Origin: Nepenthes gracilis
Taxonomy: Eukaryota > Streptophyta > Magnoliopsida > Caryophyllales > Nepenthaceae
DNA length: 64,000 bases
Assembly (NCBI GenBank): GCA_033239525.1
Contig: BSYO01000025.1
Coordinates: 11,380,001-11,444,000, forward strand
Direction: 5' to 3'
The position numbers and the translations under genes were made by a program. A model generated the notes under the pieces. That model made no database searches and was not told where the DNA came from. It was given only the letters and a program-made list of their open reading frames with translations. Numbering within the stretch: position 1 is the stretch's first letter; every line of letters starts with the position of its first letter. This document shows positions 58,179 through 64,000 of the stretch, one piece after another.

Positions 58179-59110
58179 TGATACGTCCCTAATATTTGGT
58201 TGTGGTACGGATTAGAGAACATTCTAATCTTTCGCTGTTGGGTTGATCTGGATAGGGTCCAACCTCCATCGCTATTAACTTGTAACTTGCGCATCATAAA
58301 CTACAAATAAGAAGTTAAAGGACGGCAGAAGTTTGTTTCACCGTAAACACTTCGATACTCAAGTCAGAAATCTTCTACAATGAATGAAGTAATGTATGCT
58401 TAGGAGTAAACGTAATGAGAATGTAAAGATGCAGGGATGATGGGAGTGTGAGTGTGATGTATTTGAAGGTTTGGGCTCAATTGGTTGTACTGCTTGGGTG
58501 ACTCACTAACTACGCCAAGAAGTGGTGGTCGCTTGAGGGAAGAGAGCTGGTTCTTTCTCCTCAAAACCTAAAACGCTGGGTGAAGAATCGGATACTTGAT
58601 CTCTAGTCACCGTTTGGACTTAGGATTGTGCTTTCCCCTCTTCCTTAGTAGGAGAAGGAATTCGTAGGCTCATTTAGAAAGGCTTTGGGAGCAGGAACCC
58701 CTGACAAGTGGCTTGTTGAGATTCATCGGCCGCTGTGCACTAGCGGTGGCCAGTGGCATCAGTTGTTACCTTGTGGAGGCAAGGAGACCGTCGTCAGGCG
58801 TAAACAATGCCTGGTTTGCTGCCCGTGCATAGATTGGTTGAGTGGCTGCGAGGACGGCGTACGCTGCGGCTTGCCAGTGTTGACCTCTTCTCCCATTGGC
58901 TGGCATTTTCTAAGCTAGCACCCGCTGCCTGCAATCATATCCACAGGCGAGTGGGAGCACTGATTGGTTGCTCGTCTAGGGCGCCACGTGGGTCGCGTAT
59001 CAAGATTCTTTGGGCTCCGTAGGTGGGCTTGGGCCTTTCTATTCGGTTGATCCTGCGCTTCTTCAATTGGACTTCGCTGATCTTGGCCCAGTTTTGATCT
59101 AGACCCATCA
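58179..59110 (-). repeat. K LTR (3' LTR)
   Basis: It starts TGATACGTCC, with GGTACGGATTAGAGAA inside, and ends CTAGACCCATCA. Both ends match the solo LTR at 32319-33549. The preceding GATAT (58174-58178) would be one half of the target duplication. The plus-strand frames at 58685-59022 lie inside the LTR and are not genes. Confidence 0.7.
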
Positions 59111-59401
59111 CTAGTCCCCAATGCCTGGGAATTGTCCACTGCCGGGGCTTGGCATGTTTAAGGTGGGTCCCATTGGTTGTCCACGTGATCTTCCTCAAGA
59201 TATGCTAGTCTTCGTCTCCCCATGACGCCGTTCCTTCCCCATGCAAATATGCAGCCTTTCAAAGGCGATGCAGGGATTCAGTGCTCTGTTAGGAAAGATT
59301 TGCCATCTAACGACCGACTCTACATTTATAGCTTTCCCATTTTTTGATTGACGGCCATTGGGTGGCGTGCCTCTTTAGGAGCTCGTCAGGTTTTGGCATG
59401 G

Positions 59402-60096
59402 CTATAAATTAGGGGGTTTCTCAACTTGAGTGACCCACACTTAACCATTCGTCGGTGAAGCAATGCAAAGTCCTTGGCTTACCCTGCGCCCTATGGAGTC
59501 CTGCAAGGGAATCTGATGGATTTGTAGAAGATCTAGTGCTGTTGTTGAAGCCTGTCATCACACCCTTTCCGTGGATGCTTCCTCATTGTAATGAGGGTGG
59601 CTCGGCCACTCTACTGTTGTCATGTGCATCCACTCTGGCTAGACAGGACTCTAGTCCGTAGGTGGGATGCTGCGAGGTTGGCATGCCATTTCAGGAGAAT
59701 CCGTTCCCTCGATAACGTGTCGTCGTCGTCTCCGTCTCCTACCACGATTGGTGGTTCATATATGCTTCCTGGAGAGGAGGCAAAACCCGGAGTCCCCTTG
59801 GGGTGCATACAAGCGAGTTGCAGCCACGGTGGGACTCCTGATTGATGCCTTTTCTTCACTTGCGGTGGACCTTGTCACGTCGGCGGTGTGGGATCAGCAT
59901 CTACGATACCCGTCCAGGAGCGGAATCGGCATTGGGGTGATGCTACATGAATGAGCTGATGTGCTTACATTCCCCAGGCCGGTCCCCCTAGTGGGTCGTT
60001 ATCCTAAGCTTCTTGTACTCTACCGTATTTTTTGCTCTTTTGCATTTATGCTGATGCGAACTTTATACTTTGTAAAGAACAGCTTCAATGAATAAA
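59402..60096 (+). pseudogene. K antisense unit 1 (degenerate)
   Basis: TATAAAT at 59402 and AATAAA at 60091-60096 frame a plus-strand segment with overlapping short open frames (59591-59845, 59667-59954). The 3' end looks like a transcript end. No domain is recognised, and the coding frame is unclear. Confidence 0.3.
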
Positions 60097-60651
60097 AGTA
60101 GTAGTTTGCCTTTCATATTTGATGTCATTGAATTTTCTTTTCGTTGCTTCACTCATTATGACTCAAGGGCAATGGGTCCCTCTCGCCGCCATACATGCTC
60201 AATTGCTTGCTTGTCATGAACATCCAGTTGCCTTCGATCATCCTCACTAGTGCCATCCCTCAATCCCATGCTTGGGCCTTCGGCGGGATGGTCTGGTGAG
60301 AACATTTTGTAAGCTTGCACTGTCTGTATCATGCTTGGCCTGGCTAATCGACATTGATAGAGAGCGCATCTATCAGGGATCACCTATATTTAATGCGCAG
60401 AGATCTACAGGGTCGTTGTGTCATAATGACCTTCCTTGAAAAAGTGCGATGTTTCAGGGCGTCGCCACGTGGAGGGATTTTGTTGGGTGGTGAAATGCCC
60501 TGCCTTAGTTAAACGACGTTGTCTCCTTGGGGAAGCCTTGGCTATTTAAGTGCCAAGAATCCCTTCAAGTCTGGCATCCTTTAGTCACTTGGAGGCATGA
60601 AATCTGAGCCTGCAGTTGTTCCCTTCCTTCTTTTTCGTTGTGGTGAAGTTG

Positions 60652-61362
60652 ATGGCAAGGTTGTCTTCTTCTTCAGAGTTTGAACCTCCCACTAAGGAAT
60701 CTCGATGGGGAGAGCAAGAGTTGAGGGGCCATGACGAGGCTGTGCCCACCGCGGTGGCAGCAGAGGGTTGCCATTCGGAGCCTTCAGTCATTGGGCCGAC
60801 GAGGTTCTTGAGGGCACCATTAGGCTTTGAATCCAATGGGGCGTCTAACTCCTCTCGGTGTCGAAGGCCCGGGGGAGCCAATCCGCTACTCCGCCGTGTC
60901 CTAAGGTTAGTGGAGGATATGGAGGCCCTTGTGCAGGTCGTTGTTGGCCAGATTGAACAGACTCGGGGACGAGGGGCTCACTTCGAGCAAGCATGGTCGA
61001 AGGCAGAAGCGAAAGCGTCACAACTGGCTGACGCCAACTCGCATGCTTAAAGCTGGATCGTCGCTCTTTAAGAGGAACTCGAGCGATGCTTGTTAGGGAG
61101 AAACACATCGTCCATGCTTGGCAGGAGGCTGAGCTGAGGTCAAAAATCTGGCCGAAAGAGTTGGCTCCCGTGCTGAAAAGGAGGTTCTAGGAAGGTATTT
61201 AGCTTAGCTTGAGAATAACTTCGCTAGTGGTACCGGGCTTTCGCATCGGCCTCTTGGACTCTCGAAATTTAGGCGCCAGACGCACTTGGAGCTGACAGAG
61301 TTCATGACTCCCGACCGCGCCGAGCCCAAAGGGGGCAGACAGTTGTATTTTGCGACCGCTAG
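60652..61362 (+). pseudogene. K antisense unit 2, coiled-coil protein
   Basis: TATTTAA lies at 60543-60549. The first ATG of the frame, at 60652, opens 133 codons, serine- and acid-rich and then helical (VEDMEALVQVVVGQIEQTRG, FEQAWSKAEAKASQLADANS). After stops and shifts the helix pattern continues (EKHIVHAWQEAELRSK and AERVGSRAEKEVLGRY) to about 61362. The charged heptad pattern resembles the C-terminal coiled coil of gypsy-type antisense proteins. Its own head domain is not visible. Confidence 0.5.
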
Positions 61363-61713
61363 TTAACTTTTCCTATAAAGAAACTTTATTAATGAAATTA
61401 CTTAATGATATTTCTTTACTGACTGAGCAATTTGTTGCGTTCGGATGACTTGTTTTCCCTTCTGGTCCCGAATTCTGGAAGGGTTAACGTCATTGCTTCT
61501 GATGGCCTGTATTGTCGTATTAAATGCGGGTGTAATATTTGGGATTTGGCAGGCGGCCGTGGCGTGAGTGGGGTAACAGTCTGTTAGGCGCCATGATGGG
61601 CTACCTTGGATTGACTTACCGCATCCCGTTGGGGGGACGCGTGTCATGGCCATCACTTGGGGCGTCCTTTGCATTTTCCCACATGACACCGCTTCGCCAT
61701 CTTTAGCACTGCC

Positions 61714-61721
61714 TATTTAAA
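61714..61721 (+). promoter_or_regulatory. Putative TATA box for K unit 3
   Basis: TATTTAAA stands 56 bases before the ATG at 61770, a typical plant core-promoter distance. Confidence 0.45.
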
Positions 61722-61769
61722 GGGCGCCAACTTCTGTTCTTCACACATCGCCATTTGCCTGCTCCAAGT

Positions 61770-63736
61770 ATGATAAAGAAGAAAGGCTCCCCTTCTTCAT
61801 CGGGTCACCAGAAAGTAAGCGATATTAAGTTAGTCCTTTTGTCGAGCGTCGTCGCTGCTCTGAGGGTGGATTATGACATTCTGAGCGACTGGATCCACCT
61901 CCTTCCTGGAGAGGAGGGTCGGGCAAATGTGCTCCCTGAGGAATTCATCATAGTGTATGAGCACCACTTGCGAGGCAGCCTCCGTTTTCCCATGGAGTTT
62001 GATCTGTACGGCCTCTTTGTTGCACTTAAAGTTCTCGTGGCTTGGCTTCACTCCAATGCCATCCATTATCTGGTGACGATGTGCGTCTTCATCAGGCTTC
62101 ACGGTGGTGCATTTAGCCCATGCTCGCTGAAGGTAATCTTTCATTTTGCCCAAACGGAAGATTGGTTCTCCATGTTTCCTCGCGCGGGCTTCAACTTCCG
62201 GGGGACAAACCCTAACTCTGTGAAAAACTGAAAGAATCATTACTTCTTCCTAGCACTCCCTCCAAAATGAGAGTTTTTGACAATGTGAGGCCCCGTGAGC
62301 GACTTCTTTTTTGAGAGCATGAGTGAGGAGGGGATGAGGTAGGAGAAAGATCTCATTAGCAATATACAAACCACAATAGAGACCTTTGCCAAGCAGGGGT
62401 ATTATTTGATCCCAGAGATGTTCGCAGTTGTCACTGGGATCGTGCGAGTAGAGTGGCGGTAGGCGTTGCCCAGAAAAGGAAGGCTGGAGCCTTGGTCCTG
62501 AGGGATCCGCCCAAAAAGTTACATGAGCGAGTCGACTCGTAACTATCATTGGAGTCTTCTTCTGATGAGGACATGGTGGCTTTAAAGAGGCTAAGAGGAG
62601 CTGGCGACACCACTAGGAGGAGGGCTTTGACGTTGCAGGCTGCGTCAGGCTAGTCCGCCGAGCCTGCCTCGTTGTCGCCAACTGCGGCTACTGTCGCCAC
62701 CCAGGAGCAAGAGCCTCCACTGTTGGAGGAAGCTATAGACGAATCTCCTATTCTAGCCATTGCCTTAGCGGAGTATGGCATCCTTGTGGTTGATCTTCCT
62801 TCGGGAGAGGGGTCTGCACCGGGCTTCCCATTTGAGGTTGAGACGGCACTCCTTATTGATGAGCTTTCGGTTGAGTCTTTTGGAGTAGCGGCCATATCTG
62901 CTGGCGAGGAGCTAGAGACCGGCTCGATAGAGCCCATTGAGATAGCTAGTACGGGGCCTGCTGCTGCACACTGAATGTTTCGGAGGAGGTCAAGATTTGA
63001 CCTTGTGCGCCACCTGAGCCGCCTACCCTTGGTCTTGAGGTGGCCGATGAGGTTGTCCTGCTTAAGGAGGCCCTCGATGGGATTGCAGTCAATGGGGCGC
63101 CAGAGGGTGAGACAGTTGACTTGGTCAAGCTGCCGAAGCCCCCAGGCGTCTCTGATCATGGAGTTGCGTGGGGGCCCCCTAGCGCCATGGAGGTAGCCTT
63201 CATTGAGGTATGACGCCTTTGCTCATCAAGCAGGAGATTTTGTTCACTGACTCCCTTTGTGTGATGCTCTTTGCCTGGTTAAGACTTATGGATGTTTCAT
63301 TCCTCTTTATCTTTCGTAGACTCTGGATGCAGTTGGCCTCTTCCACACCATTCTCGTTCAACATGACGAGCGCTTTCGCTGGGCTCAAGAGGAGGGTAAG
63401 TGAGCGGCCGAGCAACGCTGGAGGAATGAGGTAGCCACCCTGAGACAGGAGTCCAAGCGGCTGAGAGATGATCTGCAGACAGCAGAGGGTCTCATTGTTA
63501 GCTTGCAGGAGCAGTGCACCCGAGCTAATGCTGGCTCACGAGTTCGGCTCTCTCCGGAGGAGGTTACCCGTCTTCTAGATGCAAGGTTTTGGGATGGCAT
63601 ACGCATGTGTCATTGTATAGTCTCTGTCACAGCTTCGGATGTTCCTGTGGGGATCCTCGATCCTCGCAATGATGGGATCGATGATCACACTCATTTGGTT
63701 GACTACCCGGAGGAGACACGACCCCCGTGCTCATAG
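61770..63736 (+). pseudogene. K antisense unit 3: gypsy-type transposon protein with intron
   Basis: The true ATG is at 61770; the frame opens earlier without one. MIKKKGSPSSSGHQK is followed by LPEEFIIVYEHHLRGSLRFP, a long hydrophobic middle and FNFRGTNPNSVKN. Next comes a TGA where the family has Trp, and then KNHYFFL, the WK..FFFV signature of Transposase_28. After broken parts there is an acidic region (open at 62672-62974), then EALDGIAVNGAPEGETV. An apparent GT-AG intron at 63208-63319 joins ..EVAFIE to TLDAVGLFH. The last exon is a coiled coil (LRQESKRLRDDLQTAEGLIV) ending at 63736, with one TGA near its start. AATAAA at 63805-63810 follows. Function unknown. Confidence 0.68.
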
Positions 63737-63804
63737 GACAGTGGCCTTTCATTCACCTTTTGTGTATATAGTTTCTCAAGAAGGCCTTTGTAATCTTTGA
63801 TTTG

Positions 63805-63810
63805 AATAAA
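63805..63810 (+). terminator. Polyadenylation signal of K unit 3
   Basis: AATAAA about 70 bases past the stop codon, in a T-rich context. Confidence 0.5.
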
Positions 63811-64000
63811 AGATACTTTCTCTTCTCCTTGCTTTCTTTCTCGTGACAAGAATCTTATCATTGTATTGGCTAAGCTGTTTTGCTATTGTCGCCAATGCTC
63901 GCTTCCAGAGCCTCTTGCGTTGTGTTTGTCCTTCGGTTGAGGATGTCATTGCATCTTGCGACTAGGGGATGCTCTGTCCAGTGGATTAGACGTCGTCACA

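Larger units (their letters stand above)
58179..64000 (-). mobile_element. Tat-type element K, left end
   Basis: The LTR at 58179-59110 is followed by a minus-strand purine tract (GGCATTGGGGACTAG), so this is the 3' end of a minus-strand element. The plus-strand genes that follow match the antisense region of Tat gypsy elements such as D. Gag and pol would lie to the right of the window. This region is less AT-rich and better kept than the rest of the window, so K may be younger. Confidence 0.7.

Noticed and set aside
58685..59198. Several frames on both strands
   Set aside because: They are in or beside the LTR of K and lack any family pattern.
1..64000. tRNA or rRNA genes
   Set aside because: No cloverleaf or rRNA-like block was noticed. 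The tRNA-like matches are 12-base primer-binding sites only.

Overview
The window is plant nuclear DNA. It is AT-rich and intron/UTR-like, and it has no operons, ribosome binding sites or long intact genes. Almost all recognisable coding matter is decayed LTR-retrotransposon protein, full of stops and frameshifts. Several primer-binding sites (PBS) resemble the 3' end of initiator tRNA-Met (TGGTATCAGAGC type), and two elements are Tat-lineage gypsy, which is typical of flowering plants. The species cannot be read from the sequence. LTR pairs differ visibly from one another, so most insertions are old.

Layout. 1-5.4 kb: a minus-strand Ty3/gypsy reverse transcriptase (J) split by a complete Ty1/copia element (A, 65-4935, 5-bp target duplication). 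5.4-13.0 kb: AT-rich DNA with little to identify, apart from a possible short first exon near 7.6 kb and a less AT-rich patch at 11.8-12.9 kb. 13.0-41.9 kb: a Russian-doll nest. Element C (13530-41632, about 600-bp LTRs, TSD tccgg/tccag) has both LTRs cut by other elements. Its 5' LTR holds Tat gypsy D (13871-28300, minus strand), which itself holds E (23925-27344), a gag-only element of the chromovirus type. Its 3' LTR holds copia B (34783-41528, minus). The interior of C also holds three apparent solo LTRs and an RNA-recognition motif resembling plant polypyrimidine-tract-binding proteins.

41.9-50.2 kb: plus-strand copia F, split between integrase and reverse transcriptase by G (44657-48544), a copia with about 1.1-kb LTRs and a gutted interior. 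51.4-53.9 kb: element H, two 1.1-kb LTRs around only 259 bp. 54.8-56.0 kb: a copia gag fragment (I). 58.2-64.0 kb: the left end of a second Tat-type element (K), which is less AT-rich and carries plus-strand (antisense) genes of the 'putative gypsy-type transposon' family, one with an intron and a poly(A) signal. Its pol would lie beyond the window.

Nothing here forms a working pathway. The logic of the window is insertion history: old elements, later insertions into them, and reduction to solo LTRs or gag-only/LTR-only derivatives. The most unusual content is the captured RRM in C and the antisense genes in D and K.
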